64,000 nucleotides of DNA from the NCBI GenBank assembly GCA_036267135.1, contig DATAWQ010000014.1, positions 1-64,000 of the forward strand, given 5' to 3'. Of this stretch, positions 1-8,254 are shown piece by piece; within the stretch, counting starts at the first letter, position 1, and each line of letters opens with the position of its first letter. A program made the position numbers and the translations under genes. Under the pieces are notes generated by a model that was not told the DNA's origin, ran no database searches, and saw only the letters and a list, made by a program, of their open reading frames with translations. This DNA comes from PALSA-505 sp036267135 (GTDB lineage: Bacteria > Actinomycetota > Actinomycetes > Streptosporangiales > Streptosporangiaceae).

Positions 1-8
1 TCGGCATC

Positions 9-749
9 GTGATTCTCGCGGCGTTCATGGCGGGCGCCGCGCTGCTCGCTCTGTACGGATTATGGAGATTTTGGCCCGCCGCACCGCCCGCCACGGGCTC
101 CACCCCGGCGACGGCGAAGTTCAGCTATTTCAACTGGAATCTCTCACTGACCCGAGACCAGCAGTTCTTTGTGGCGACGGCGTTAGCGGGTGCCATCGGG
201 GCGATGCTCCACGGCCTACGTTCCCTGTCTTTCTATATCGGCGAACGCTTCCTGTTCCGCAGCTGGGTTCTGTACTACGCCCTGCTGCCCCTCGTGGGCG
301 GGCTGATAGCCACCATCGTGTACCTCGTGCTGAGGGCCGGGCTCCTGCCAGGTTCGGCGAATTCTAGCCAGCCGGACCCGTACGGTATCGCCGCTATCGG
401 GGCTCTCGTGGGGTTGTTCTCGGCGCAAGCGGCCGAGAAGCTGAAGGCCGTATTCGAGACCCTCTTCACGAAGGCCGCTGCCGGCAGCCAGTCTTTGACC
501 GCAATCGCAGTGCCTTCCATCACGGGATTTGATCCACCGCAAGGTCCCATCGGGACCTCGGTCGAGGTCAGCGGAGTCAATCTCACATCGGTGACGGGCG
601 TCTCGTTTACTGGTGTCAATACACTATTCAAGATCGACTCAGGGGATCGCCTCACCGTCACGGTGCCGGCCGGCGCCACAACCGGCCCCATTACCCTCCA
701 CTCCGGCCAACAGCACGTGACGAGCGGCACAAACTTCACGGTCACTTAG
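9..749 (+). CDS. Membrane protein with C-terminal IPT/TIG domain (5' end may lie outside window)
   Basis: 246 residues from the first visible GTG, but the frame is open to the window edge, so the true start may lie upstream. Four hydrophobic segments are visible, at about residues 2-22, 52-72, 84-112 and 124-142. They are followed by a domain beginning PSITGFDPPQGPIGTSV, which is the signature of an IPT/TIG immunoglobulin-like fold (about 166-246). Function is unknown; TIG domains usually bind protein or sugar partners. It lies 31 bp before the nitrilase-like gene and probably shares its transcript. Codon use looks less GC-biased than in the origin genes, which suggests transfer. The TIG call is fairly secure; the role is not. 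Confidence 0.7.
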   Translation: MILAAFMAGAALLALYGLWRFWPAAPPATGSTPATAKFSYFNWNLSLTRDQQFFVATALAGAIGAMLHGLRSLSFYIGERFLFRSWVLYYALLPLVGGLIATIVYLVLRAGLLPGSANSSQPDPYGIAAIGALVGLFSAQAAEKLKAVFETLFTKAAAGSQSLTAIAVPSITGFDPPQGPIGTSVEVSGVNLTSVTGVSFTGVNTLFKIDSGDRLTVTVPAGATTGPITLHSGQQHVTSGTNFTVT

Positions 750-780
750 CCTTCCGCCCTTATCGCATTGGATTAATCGA

Positions 781-2883
781 ATGACGACCGGCAAGCCGAA
801 ACCCCTGACCGTTGGGGAACTGGTTAAGACAGTGCTCGGCAGGGATCCGAAGGAATTACCTGCCTGGCCGCCCGATACCTTTGCCGTTGCCGCAATCGTG
901 CTCAAGCGGACCGGTGCATATCTCCGTCCCGTCGCCAGCACCGGTCCGGCATCCTCAGCAATCCTCGAAGTGGCTGAGGATTGGCGGGCTCAACTAAATG
1001 GCAACGATGCCAACTGGTCCGCCGCTCTTGGCCAGATCCGGGGGTGGTGGTCAGAATTGCTCGCCGCGAGCGACGTGCCCACCGATGATCTTTTAGCTCA
1101 TTCCAGGAGCGGAGAGAACACGTCGAATGCTCAGCTTTCGAGGTCCGCCGTGATCAGTCTGCGAAAGCTGCTATTCGCCGCCGATGAGGCCTGCCGAGGC
1201 GCAAGGCTGCTAGGGCCCTGGCCGACTCATGGCACCGACTCCTCAGCCTTCTACCTTCGCTGCGCGGGAAACTTGTTCTGGGGGTGGTGGCGGCCGCCCG
1301 ATCACGACCCCCTGTCCTCGCTTTGCGAGGAGGTCCACCCGACCCGCGCCATTGTGCTGCCAAAGGTTCACGCTACCCAGGCGGGCCTGACTCTTAACAG
1401 CCTGAGCCGCCATCTAGCGCTTTGCGACGTTGGGACCGACGTCGCGCCGGTCTGGCGGTGGATCCCCAGTACCTACCACCTCGCGAAAGAACGGGCTGGC
1501 ATCAACGTGCTGGTGATCCCGCAGCCATCCGAGGTGCACCCGCGTTCGTTCAGCCCAGCCCGGACTGCCGCAGCCGACCCCCAGCGGGCGGGCTACTTCT
1601 CCTGCGCCCCCGGGCGCATGGACGAAGAGGATCGTCTGCAGATCCTGGCTGCGGCCGATCTCGCCGAAGAGCAGCACGGACGGCTGGATGCCATCGTGCT
1701 GCCCGAGATGGCGACAGACACGCTGGGATTCGAAAAACTCTGCCACGACCTGGGACGATGGGCCGTCGCCGCCGATGATGGCGACCACTGGCAAAGGGAT
1801 GGCATGGTGGTAGTCGCCGGCGTGGCCGACCCCGTCACGGGGTGCCTTTCCGGCGAGCCAGCCAGCCAGAACAAGGTCGCGATCTCCTTCCGGCTAGCCG
1901 GACTGCGGGTAGCGCCAGACAGCCAGCAATCCAAGCATCACCGCTGGCGCCTGGACGCAGACCAGATTCGCCAGTACGGGCTGGGCACGCGGTTGGATCC
2001 GCGCATGGTCTGGTGGGAAGACATCGACATCTCCCAGCACCCCATCTACTTCTGGTCGATGGCTGAATGGCTGACTATGTCGGTGCTGATCTGTGAGGAT
2101 CTGGCCCGCCAGGAACCGGTCGCCGAGGTGGTGCGAGCAGTAGGGCCGAACCTGGTGATGGCCTTGCTCGCCGACGGCCCGCAGTTGCGGGAGCGCTGGA
2201 GCGCTCGCTACGCCACGATTCTGGCTGATGACCCCGGCTGCGCGGTGCTCACTGTCACCAGCCTTGGCATGGCTAAGCTGTCACGGCCACCTGGCAAGGC
2301 GGAGTCCCGCGTCATTGCGCTTTGGAAGGACGCGACCGAAGGTGCGGTCGAGATCAACCTTCCAGCCGGGGCGTTCGGTGTCGTGCTATCACTCACCAGG
2401 GAGCCCACCCGGGAAACCACCACGATCGACGGCAGGACCGGAAAGACCCCGGCCCGGCTGAAACTCTCAGGCATCCACCCGGTCTCCGAAGAGAACGTCA
2501 ACAGACGAAAGGAGAACTTGGAGCTGCCAGACCCGGAGCCGCTTGAAAGAAAAGCCCAACCGATGCTCCAGCCGTACCAGTCAACGGCGCTCTCTATCGC
2601 GCTTTTCTCACTCATCCAATCAGGCTTTGCCACCCAGCCTGCCGATGATTTTCGCTCCGCTTGGGACAGATTTAATGTATTTAGTATGCCTGACTCAAGC
2701 CAGGCGGACTCCCGGCTTTGGGATATGATGAGCGACGCTTCGCTCAAATCCTTTGTCGTCGACGGCCTATTCGGTGGCGAGGCTACAGAGCCCCAGGCCC
2801 AGGCCCTGGCGCACGAAATAAAGGAACTTGTCCGCCAGATACGAGCCCGAGCCCCCGCCAAGGACGGGCCTGTCGCCGGTTGA
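781..2883 (+). CDS. Large protein with carbon-nitrogen hydrolase (nitrilase-like) domain
   Basis: 700 residues. The first ~240 residues match nothing I recognise. The centre (~245-500) has a nitrilase-superfamily layout: a glutamate in IVLPEMA (E309), a lysine in QQSKHHRW (K385) and a cysteine in VLICEDLAR (C438), in the order and spacing of the Glu-Lys-Cys catalytic triad. Nitrilases cleave or form C-N bonds in nitriles, amides or N-acyl groups; no substrate can be named. The last ~190 residues look mostly helical and are unassigned. The gene follows a TIG membrane protein with a 31-bp gap. No clear Shine-Dalgarno precedes the ATG. Free-standing amidases are usually about 260-320 residues, so this is a multidomain version. 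Accessory or defence-linked roles are possible but unproven. Confidence 0.7.
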   Translation: MTTGKPKPLTVGELVKTVLGRDPKELPAWPPDTFAVAAIVLKRTGAYLRPVASTGPASSAILEVAEDWRAQLNGNDANWSAALGQIRGWWSELLAASDVPTDDLLAHSRSGENTSNAQLSRSAVISLRKLLFAADEACRGARLLGPWPTHGTDSSAFYLRCAGNLFWGWWRPPDHDPLSSLCEEVHPTRAIVLPKVHATQAGLTLNSLSRHLALCDVGTDVAPVWRWIPSTYHLAKERAGINVLVIPQPSEVHPRSFSPARTAAADPQRAGYFSCAPGRMDEEDRLQILAAADLAEEQHGRLDAIVLPEMATDTLGFEKLCHDLGRWAVAADDGDHWQRDGMVVVAGVADPVTGCLSGEPASQNKVAISFRLAGLRVAPDSQQSKHHRWRLDADQIRQYGLGTRLDPRMVWWEDIDISQHPIYFWSMAEWLTMSVLICEDLARQEPVAEVVRAVGPNLVMALLADGPQLRERWSARYATILADDPGCAVLTVTSLGMAKLSRPPGKAESRVIALWKDATEGAVEINLPAGAFGVVLSLTREPTRETTTIDGRTGKTPARLKLSGIHPVSEENVNRRKENLELPDPEPLERKAQPMLQPYQSTALSIALFSLIQSGFATQPADDFRSAWDRFNVFSMPDSSQADSRLWDMMSDASLKSFVVDGLFGGEATEPQAQALAHEIKELVRQIRARAPAKDGPVAG

Positions 2884-2968
2884 CGTGGGCCACGATCAAA
2901 ACCGCAGGACATGAGGCCGCAGAGATTACCCGGTTGGGTGAGCTGGGCCGTCCGGCAGGCTGGCCGGA

Positions 2969-3124
2969 TCAGCCGACGCCGACCTGGTCGATGGGCAGGT
3001 GCAGCGTGGCCCAGGGAAACACCACGAACCACAGCAGGGCCAGCGCCACGATCACGATCAGCGCCGCCGTGGCCGCCTTGCCGCCTAGCCCGCCGGGCAG
3101 CCGCTGCCAGATCCACTCGTACAT
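2969..3124 (-). CDS. Small single-pass membrane protein beside the sortase gene
   Basis: A 51-residue ORF reading MYEWIWQRLPGG and then one hydrophobic helix (about residues 18-38). An AGGAGG lies at 3136-3141, 11 nt before this ATG and 8 nt before an adjacent in-frame GTG (3125-3127), so either start is possible. It begins 45 bp after the class E sortase stop, on the same strand. A short membrane protein of this type next to srtE is familiar from other actinomycetes, so I believe it is a real gene. Its function is unknown; it may help or anchor the sortase. Confidence 0.7.
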   Translation of the reverse strand: MYEWIWQRLPGGLGGKAATAALIVIVALALLWFVVFPWATLHLPIDQVGVG

Positions 3125-3169
3125 CACTGTGTCATCCTCCTCGTGCCCCGGGCCGGGGGTGCCGGCTGG

Positions 3170-3850
3170 CTAACCTGCCGTCTTGACGCTCTTGCTCACC
3201 GTCGAGACCCGCGGCTGCGCGCTCACCAGAACGCCGGTCACGATCACCCGGTGCGTGCCGGTCCAGGCCGGATTGCAGGTGATCAGCGTGATCAGCCGCC
3301 GGGTCGCCTGCTCGTGCGGGTGCCCGGGCACCGGGTCGAGCACGGTCAGGTTGGTGGGCAGCACGGTCTGCTTGCCGATGACCCGGTAGGTGTAGTTGTT
3401 CGCACCGGTCTGTATGTAGATGAGGTCGCCGTTCCGCAGCGACGGCTCACTCCAGAACGGGTTGCCGGCGGTGACCCGGTGGCCGGCCACGACGAAGTTG
3501 CCGACCTGGCCGGGAAGCTGCGTGCCCGGCACGTGCCCGGGGCTGACGTTGAGCTGGGCCAGGGCCGTGCCCTGGATAATGGTGAACCGCCAGTTCTGGC
3601 CGAACGCGGGGATCTTGATGAACGCGAACGGCTGCCCGGTCACCAGGTGCAGGGCGTCGGGGCTGGGATCGAACGGGTTCGCCGGTCCCCCCGAGTGGGC
3701 CCAATCGCGGTTGAGCTGGTTGGCCAGCGATTGCTGAGCGCTGCTGGCAGCCCAGGCCGTACCCCAGAACAGGTAGGCGATGTAGAGCAGCAGAATCACC
3801 CCGGCGGTCAGGCAGACCTCGCCGAAGCTTCGGGACACAGCTCGCACCAT
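3170..3850 (-). CDS. Class E sortase
   Basis: 226 residues. A transmembrane anchor (about 13-33) precedes an extracytoplasmic sortase fold. Catalytic residues are visible: His124 in VVAGHRV, Cys192 in the TLITC motif and Arg201 in THRVIV. Sortases cleave a sorting signal (LAXTG for class E) and join surface proteins to peptidoglycan. Length and the TLxTC motif fit class E, the housekeeping sortase of high-GC actinobacteria. It is divergent to crgA and upstream of a small membrane protein on the same strand, a common arrangement. No substrate with a sorting signal is apparent nearby. Confidence 0.9.
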   Translation of the reverse strand: MVRAVSRSFGEVCLTAGVILLLYIAYLFWGTAWAASSAQQSLANQLNRDWAHSGGPANPFDPSPDALHLVTGQPFAFIKIPAFGQNWRFTIIQGTALAQLNVSPGHVPGTQLPGQVGNFVVAGHRVTAGNPFWSEPSLRNGDLIYIQTGANNYTYRVIGKQTVLPTNLTVLDPVPGHPHEQATRRLITLITCNPAWTGTHRVIVTGVLVSAQPRVSTVSKSVKTAG

Positions 3851-4076
3851 CGTGTTCGACCCTTCGAACCCTCAGCGATTACTCAACGCTCACAGATGAT
3901 AGCGATTAGTGAGATTCGCCGGGCCTGATCCGTTCATCTCGCCTCGGCTATCCGCTTACCGGTGCAGACCGACTACGCTGGGCGCGAAACACCCGCGAAC
4001 CCGCCCAGCGGTGCCTTCCTGCCCCGCTGACCGCCAGACGCCAGCGCCCGGGTGCGCTGCCTAGATGGAGAAGACC

Positions 4077-4325
4077 GTGCCCAAGTCTCGTGTCCGCAAG
4101 AAGTCGGTCTATACTCCTCCGACCCGTACGGCGAAGGCCAAGTTCAGTCCGCCGTGGCTGGCTCCGGCCATGCTCGCCGCGCTGATCATCGGTCTGGCCT
4201 GGATCGCGGTTTTCTATGTCACCGGCGGGGACATCCCCGGGATGCGGACGATCGGCGACTGGAACCTGGTGGTCGGGTTCGGCTTCATCATCTTCGGCGT
4301 GATCCTGTCCACCAAGTGGCGTTAG
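4077..4325 (+). CDS. crgA: Cell division protein CrgA
   Basis: 82 residues from the GTG at 4077, giving the typical CrgA N-terminus PKSRVRKKS; GGAG a few bases upstream supports this start over the ATG at 4065. Two transmembrane helices (about 29-50 and 61-78) end in the typical STKWR tail. CrgA is a small membrane protein that recruits FtsI and other divisome parts in mycobacteria and modulates FtsZ-ring timing in Streptomyces. Its position near the origin and beside a class E sortase is conserved in actinomycetes. A GTGGC-GTTA-GCCAC hairpin spans the stop codon. Confidence 0.93.
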   Translation: MPKSRVRKKSVYTPPTRTAKAKFSPPWLAPAMLAALIIGLAWIAVFYVTGGDIPGMRTIGDWNLVVGFGFIIFGVILSTKWR

Positions 4326-4334
4326 CCACACCCC

Positions 4335-4415
4335 TGTGAATAACTCGCCACCCCTCTGACCTGGGAAATTACACGCGTGTAAGTCATCCACATGTTCATC
4401 AACAGGTGTGGATAC
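4335..4415. promoter_or_regulatory. Cluster of DnaA-box-like sites and a 14-bp palindrome
   Basis: In the gap between the convergent crgA and rhomboid genes, three 9-mers differ from TTATCCACA by one base: TGTGAATAA (4335-4343, inverted), TCATCCACA (4384-4392) and TGTGGATAC (4407-4415, inverted). Between the first two lies a perfect palindrome TTACACGCGTGTAA (4369-4382). Such AT-containing 9-mers should be rare by chance here. A DnaA-binding or titration site is possible; no binding data are available. Confidence 0.45.
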
Positions 4416-4465
4416 TGACCGGTAGCCTGCGCGCCCAATCGCTTTTCGAATCTATCTTTGAGCAA

Positions 4466-4513
4466 ACGTTGTGACAACGTAGCCCATAGAAGGTTTACGT
4501 TGCCGCAACCATA
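4466..4513. repeat. Short palindromic element, copy A (related to 21428-21477)
   Basis: Contains ACGTTG-TGA-CAACGT (4466-4480, a perfect interrupted palindrome) and ACGTTG-CCG-CAACC (4497-4510). Over about 47 bp it aligns at roughly 80% by eye with the reverse complement of 21428-21477, including the shared end GCAACCATA. It lies in a non-coding gap, like its partner, so a dispersed REP- or MITE-like element is likely. Confidence 0.5.
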
Positions 4514-4549
4514 GTCTCTGGAGTGGGCGGACTAGTGCCGCGCGGGGGC

Positions 4550-5461
4550 TTAGTAGGGGAGCTGGCGGCTGCGGATGATGATGGCCACGGCCATGAGGGC
4601 CAGCAGGGCCACGGTGGCCAGTCCTTGCAGCAGGGCCCGGCGCTCGCGGGGGGCGTAGGCGAACGCCGCGGTGAGCAGGCCGCCGGTGAGCAGGCCGCCC
4701 ACGTGCGCCTGCCAGGCGATCTGGTCGCGCAGGGCCAGGTCGAACACCAGGTTGAGCAGGACGATGGTGACCAGCCACCGGCTGTCGAGACCTAGCCGCT
4801 TGGCCACCACGAACCAGGCGCCGAGCAGGCCGAAGATGGCGCCCGAGGCGCCGAGGGCCGGCGCGTTGGGCGCCGCCAGGTAGAAGTACATGATGGAGCC
4901 GCCGATGGCACTGGCCAGGTACACCGTGAGGTAGCGAGCCTGGCCGAGCGTGCGTTCCAGGGCGGGGCCCACGATGATCAGCGCCCACATGTTGAAGATG
5001 ATGTCGGCGGGGCCGAGGTTGCTGAAGCCGGGCGGCGGCAGGAACGCCGAGGTGACCAGGCGGTACCACTGGCCGGTCGCGACACCGACGATCGGCCCGC
5101 CAAAGGTGAACTGGGCCCGGCCGATCATCTCCCAGCTGTCCGCCAGGCTCGGCCGGGCCCATTCGACCAGGTACAGGAGGATGTTGATGGCCACGAGCGA
5201 CCAGGTGACGACGGCACCGCGGGACACCCGCCCGCCGAACACGCCGCTCGGCAGCCGGCTGCCCTGGTTACCCCCACGTATGCACTCGACGCACTGCCGT
5301 CCGACGGCCGCGTCGCGAAGGCAGTCGGGGCAGGCGGGACGTCCGCAGCGCACGCAGGATACGTAGGTCTCCCGGTCGGGATGCCTGAAGCAGGTGGGCG
5401 GGGCGGGAGTGTCCGCGGGGCCACCCCCTGGGACACCAGGTCCTGGGCCGGGAGTGCTCAT
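4550..5461 (-). CDS. Rhomboid-family intramembrane serine protease with N-terminal zinc-ribbon-like region
   Basis: 303 residues. Residues 24-60 carry one His and seven Cys (C24, H27, C36, C39, C44, C47, C57, C60) in B-box or zinc-ribbon-like spacing. Six to seven transmembrane helices follow (about 83-290). The catalytic Ser206 sits in GASGAIFG and His253 in WQAHVGG, the Ser-His dyad of rhomboids, which cut substrates inside the membrane. This architecture is common in actinomycetes, and the location near crgA and cyclophilin is conserved. The substrate is unknown. It is convergent with crgA. Confidence 0.92.
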   Translation of the reverse strand: MSTPGPGPGVPGGGPADTPAPPTCFRHPDRETYVSCVRCGRPACPDCLRDAAVGRQCVECIRGGNQGSRLPSGVFGGRVSRGAVVTWSLVAINILLYLVEWARPSLADSWEMIGRAQFTFGGPIVGVATGQWYRLVTSAFLPPPGFSNLGPADIIFNMWALIIVGPALERTLGQARYLTVYLASAIGGSIMYFYLAAPNAPALGASGAIFGLLGAWFVVAKRLGLDSRWLVTIVLLNLVFDLALRDQIAWQAHVGGLLTGGLLTAAFAYAPRERRALLQGLATVALLALMAVAIIIRSRQLPY

Positions 5462-5501
5462 CTGCCTGCTCCTGCCTGACGCACTGCCTATTCCGTACTG
5501 C

Positions 5502-6023
5502 CTATTCCGTGCTGTCGAACTGAATCGACTCTATGACCACGTCATCGGTGGGTCGGTCGGCGCGGCCGGTCTTCGCCTGGCTGATCTTGTCCACCACGTC
5601 GCTGCCGTCGATGACCTCGCCGAAGATGGTGTGCCTGCGGTTCAGGTGCGGCGTGGGCACGGTGGTGATGAAGAACTGCGAGCCGTTGGTACCGGGCCCG
5701 GCGTTGGCCATGGCCAGCAGGTAGGGCCGGTCGAAGGACAGGTCGGGGTGGAACTCGTCGCCGAACTGGTAGCCGGGGCCGCCGCGGCCGCTGCCCAGCG
5801 GGTCACCGCCCTGGATCATGAAACCGGGGATCACCCGGTGAAAAATGGTCCCGTCGTAGAGACGGTCGGTGGTCTTGCTTCCGGTGCTCGGGTTCGTCCA
5901 CTCCCGGCGGCCCTCGGCCAGCTCGGTGAAGTTGCGCACCGTTTTCGGCGCGTGATCGGGAAAGAGCCGAAGGACGATGGTCCCCTGGTTCGTCCGCAGC
6001 GTGGCGGTCAGATTGTTGGCCAT
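5502..6023 (-). CDS. Peptidyl-prolyl cis-trans isomerase, cyclophilin type
   Basis: 173 residues from the ATG at 6023 (MANNLTATLRTN); GGAAGGA about 8 nt upstream supports this start over an in-frame ATG at 6068. Cyclophilin motifs are visible: FHRVIPGFMIQGGD with the catalytic Arg, then GSQFFITT and LNRRHTIFGEV. There is no signal peptide, so it is a cytoplasmic folding enzyme that isomerises X-Pro bonds. It lies upstream of the rhomboid gene on the same strand with a 40-bp gap. This is a standard gene of the origin region in actinomycetes. Confidence 0.93.
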   Translation of the reverse strand: MANNLTATLRTNQGTIVLRLFPDHAPKTVRNFTELAEGRREWTNPSTGSKTTDRLYDGTIFHRVIPGFMIQGGDPLGSGRGGPGYQFGDEFHPDLSFDRPYLLAMANAGPGTNGSQFFITTVPTPHLNRRHTIFGEVIDGSDVVDKISQAKTGRADRPTDDVVIESIQFDSTE

Positions 6024-6142
6024 GCCAGGCATCCTTCCACGCTTTCCCCGGGCCGTCGCACCAGCCATTACACCGGCGTTTGCGGGGCGTCACCCCGATC
6101 TCGCCGTGACATTGGCATGGTTGAGGCCGCCAGCAGGGGGAA

Positions 6143-6862
6143 GTGACTCCATCGGGATCACACTCGGGAGGTTCGGTGTCCCTTACAACGAGAAAGAAGC
6201 AGGCCCAAGCCCAGGCCAGTGCCGGGCTTGACGTCGCACGGCAGACGGCGACCCGGGTCACCCCGGTAGCCAAGGACGCTGCCGCCCGTGTCACACCGGC
6301 CGTCAAGGACGCCGCCGCCAAGGTCAGTCCGGCGGCCAAGGACGCCGCGGCCAAGATCAGCCCGGCGGCTCAGGACGCCGCCGCGCGGGTCACTCCGCTG
6401 GCCAAGACGGCGGGCGAGGCGGCCAGGCAGGCAGGCCTCGTGGCGGCGCAAAGTGTTCAGGACGCCGGCGACTGGGCCAGGCCACGGCTCGCGCAGGGCG
6501 TGCATCACGCCCGGGTCTGGGCCGCGCCGCGGATCGAGCAGGCCGGGCACTCCGTCTCGGAGACGGTCGCGCCCAAGGTGTCCGACATGATGACCGCGAC
6601 GGCCCGCCGGGTCGAACCGGACAGCGAAGCACGCAAGCGCAGGCGGTGGCCGAAACTGGTCGCCGGGGCGGCCCTCATCACGGCGCTGGGTGGCATCTTC
6701 GCCGCGCTGCGGCGCAGGCGAGTGCTGCCGGATGACGTCCTCATGCCGGAAGACACGCCGGACGACATGGCCGACCCGCAGGAGCCCGGCTCCGAGCGGG
6801 AAGGCGAGGAAATCATCGTCGAGGCGGAGGTAGGGACCAACAGTCACCGGCCTACCGCCTAA
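6143..6862 (+). CDS. Alanine-rich repeat protein with one membrane helix (DUF5324-like)
   Basis: 239 residues. Residues ~30-95 carry about five copies of an 11-13 residue repeat of the type VTPxxKDAAAK, likely a long amphipathic helix or coiled coil. An RKRRRWPKL basic patch is followed by one hydrophobic helix (about 173-190) and an acidic C-terminal tail. Repeat style and position beside crgA and cyclophilin resemble the actinomycete DUF5324 proteins of unknown function; I did not verify this by search. Two GTG starts are possible: 6143, and 6176 with GGGAGG just upstream. It is divergent from the cyclophilin gene. Confidence 0.7.
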   Translation: MTPSGSHSGGSVSLTTRKKQAQAQASAGLDVARQTATRVTPVAKDAAARVTPAVKDAAAKVSPAAKDAAAKISPAAQDAAARVTPLAKTAGEAARQAGLVAAQSVQDAGDWARPRLAQGVHHARVWAAPRIEQAGHSVSETVAPKVSDMMTATARRVEPDSEARKRRRWPKLVAGAALITALGGIFAALRRRRVLPDDVLMPEDTPDDMADPQEPGSEREGEEIIVEAEVGTNSHRPTA

Positions 6863-6904
6863 TCCAGCACAGCCCAACAGGCCCAGCCCTCAACCGGCAC
6901 GGTC

Positions 6905-6956
6905 CTGACTGCGCCCTTCTTCCCGGCGACCCGCCGGGGGGAGGGCGCAGTGTCAG
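6905..6956. terminator. Hairpin between convergent genes
   Basis: CTGACTGCGCCCT at 6905-6917 pairs with AGGGCGCAGTGTCAG at 6942-6956 (one unpaired base), with a GC-rich loop that can fold further. It separates the convergent DUF5324-like and DUF6114 genes and overlaps the last bases of the latter, so it probably ends transcription from both sides. Confidence 0.5.
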
Positions 6957-8233
6957 GTGGGCCGGACGCTGATCAGGAAGTTGGCCCACCGCGAGGCGGC
7001 CGCCGTGGTCAGCGGCTGATTGGTCACCACGTTCGTCATCGTCACGGTGAGACCCTGGGTTAGCGGGCTGAGCAGGTGCAGCACCAGCGACAGCGGGCTG
7101 CTCGGGGTGAGCGTGATCGGCAGCCCCAGCAGGTCGCCGGAGAGCTTGGTCGCGTACAGCACCACGTTCCCGGTGAAGGACAGCAGCGTGGTGCTGGTCG
7201 TGCCGATGCTCCCGTTCTGGTGAATGGTGAGCGTCGGACGGCCGGTCAGCGTGACCGACTGGAGCGTGAACTTCATCATCGGCACCGGGCCGCCCGACAC
7301 CCGCGGCACCTCCGCCACCCCGTCGTAAGCCAGGCCGACCAGCTTGGCCGATGACGCTGTCAGCTCCGTGGGCACGGCCGCGGCGACCAGGCCGTGCGGC
7401 GCCGACGTCCGTTTGATCTTGCCCTTGCTCTTGCCTAGGTCGCCCGGCTTGCCGGTCGAGGTACCCGTTCCGCCCGGCGATGGGGAGGATGACCCGCTTG
7501 GGCGGGGCGAGGGCCCGCCCGAGGGTGTGGGCTTGGGCGACGGGGAGCACAGGATGAGCAGGATGCAGCCCCGCGGAGCCGAGGTGTGCACCGCGAGCTG
7601 CGCGGGGGCCGCGTGGTGGCCGCCGGCCGAGGGCGCGGCGGGCTGAGCGTGCAGCCCGGACGCGGCCGCCAGGGACAGCGCCAGCGGCGCGATCACCAGG
7701 CTCAGCGTCCGGTGGCCACCGTCGGCCGGTGCGTCCGGCGCCTCGTCGTCGGGCCGGATCTTGCCGAGCACCAGACCGAGCCCGTCCGCACCCGGCCGGC
7801 GCCGCGGCCTGGCCCGCTCGGAGGCCTGCGACCAGGCGAAACCCAGCGCACCGCCGACAATCCCCAGCAGCATCCCGATGAAGAAGCCGCCGTAGTTGAT
7901 GGTGTTGAAGGTGGCCAGGGCCAGCACGACGGCGACGATCGAGTAGAACAGCCGCTGCGCCGGGCTGAACCAGAGCAGCAGCCCGCACAGGGCGAGCACG
8001 AACGCGATCATCGTCCCGACGAAGCCGTTCACCCCGCCCAGGCCCACCCGGAAGGTCGGCCCGAGCGAGACCACGGTAGTGGTCAGGATTTCCCCGCCAC
8101 CCAGGACGATCAGCAGCCCGCCCCAGAACGGGCGGGTGCGCCGCCACTGCCGGAACGCCAGCCGGGTACGCCGCACCCAGCCGGCGCCGCCGGACTTACC
8201 TGCGGGCGCGCTGAGGGGATTTGCCGCAGTCAC
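6953..8233 (-). CDS. DUF6114-type polytopic membrane protein with Pro/Ser-rich linker
   Basis: 426 residues. Four hydrophobic helices lie within about residues 36-150 (including FWGGLLIVLGGGEIL and FFIGMLLGIVGGALGF), the DUF6114 pattern seen in Streptomyces. A fifth hydrophobic stretch (~180-198) leads to a Pro/Ser/Gly-rich linker. The C-terminal ~170 residues look like an exported beta-rich domain. It lies 21 bp downstream of the DUF6230 gene, with which it is habitually paired, so the two products probably act together in the envelope. Function is unknown. The extended C-terminal domain is longer than I expect for a minimal DUF6114 protein. Confidence 0.75.
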   Translation of the reverse strand: MTAANPLSAPAGKSGGAGWVRRTRLAFRQWRRTRPFWGGLLIVLGGGEILTTTVVSLGPTFRVGLGGVNGFVGTMIAFVLALCGLLLWFSPAQRLFYSIVAVVLALATFNTINYGGFFIGMLLGIVGGALGFAWSQASERARPRRRPGADGLGLVLGKIRPDDEAPDAPADGGHRTLSLVIAPLALSLAAASGLHAQPAAPSAGGHHAAPAQLAVHTSAPRGCILLILCSPSPKPTPSGGPSPRPSGSSSPSPGGTGTSTGKPGDLGKSKGKIKRTSAPHGLVAAAVPTELTASSAKLVGLAYDGVAEVPRVSGGPVPMMKFTLQSVTLTGRPTLTIHQNGSIGTTSTTLLSFTGNVVLYATKLSGDLLGLPITLTPSSPLSLVLHLLSPLTQGLTVTMTNVVTNQPLTTAAASRWANFLISVRPT

Positions 8234-8254
8234 TGCCTTCCTCCTGAAGGTCGA

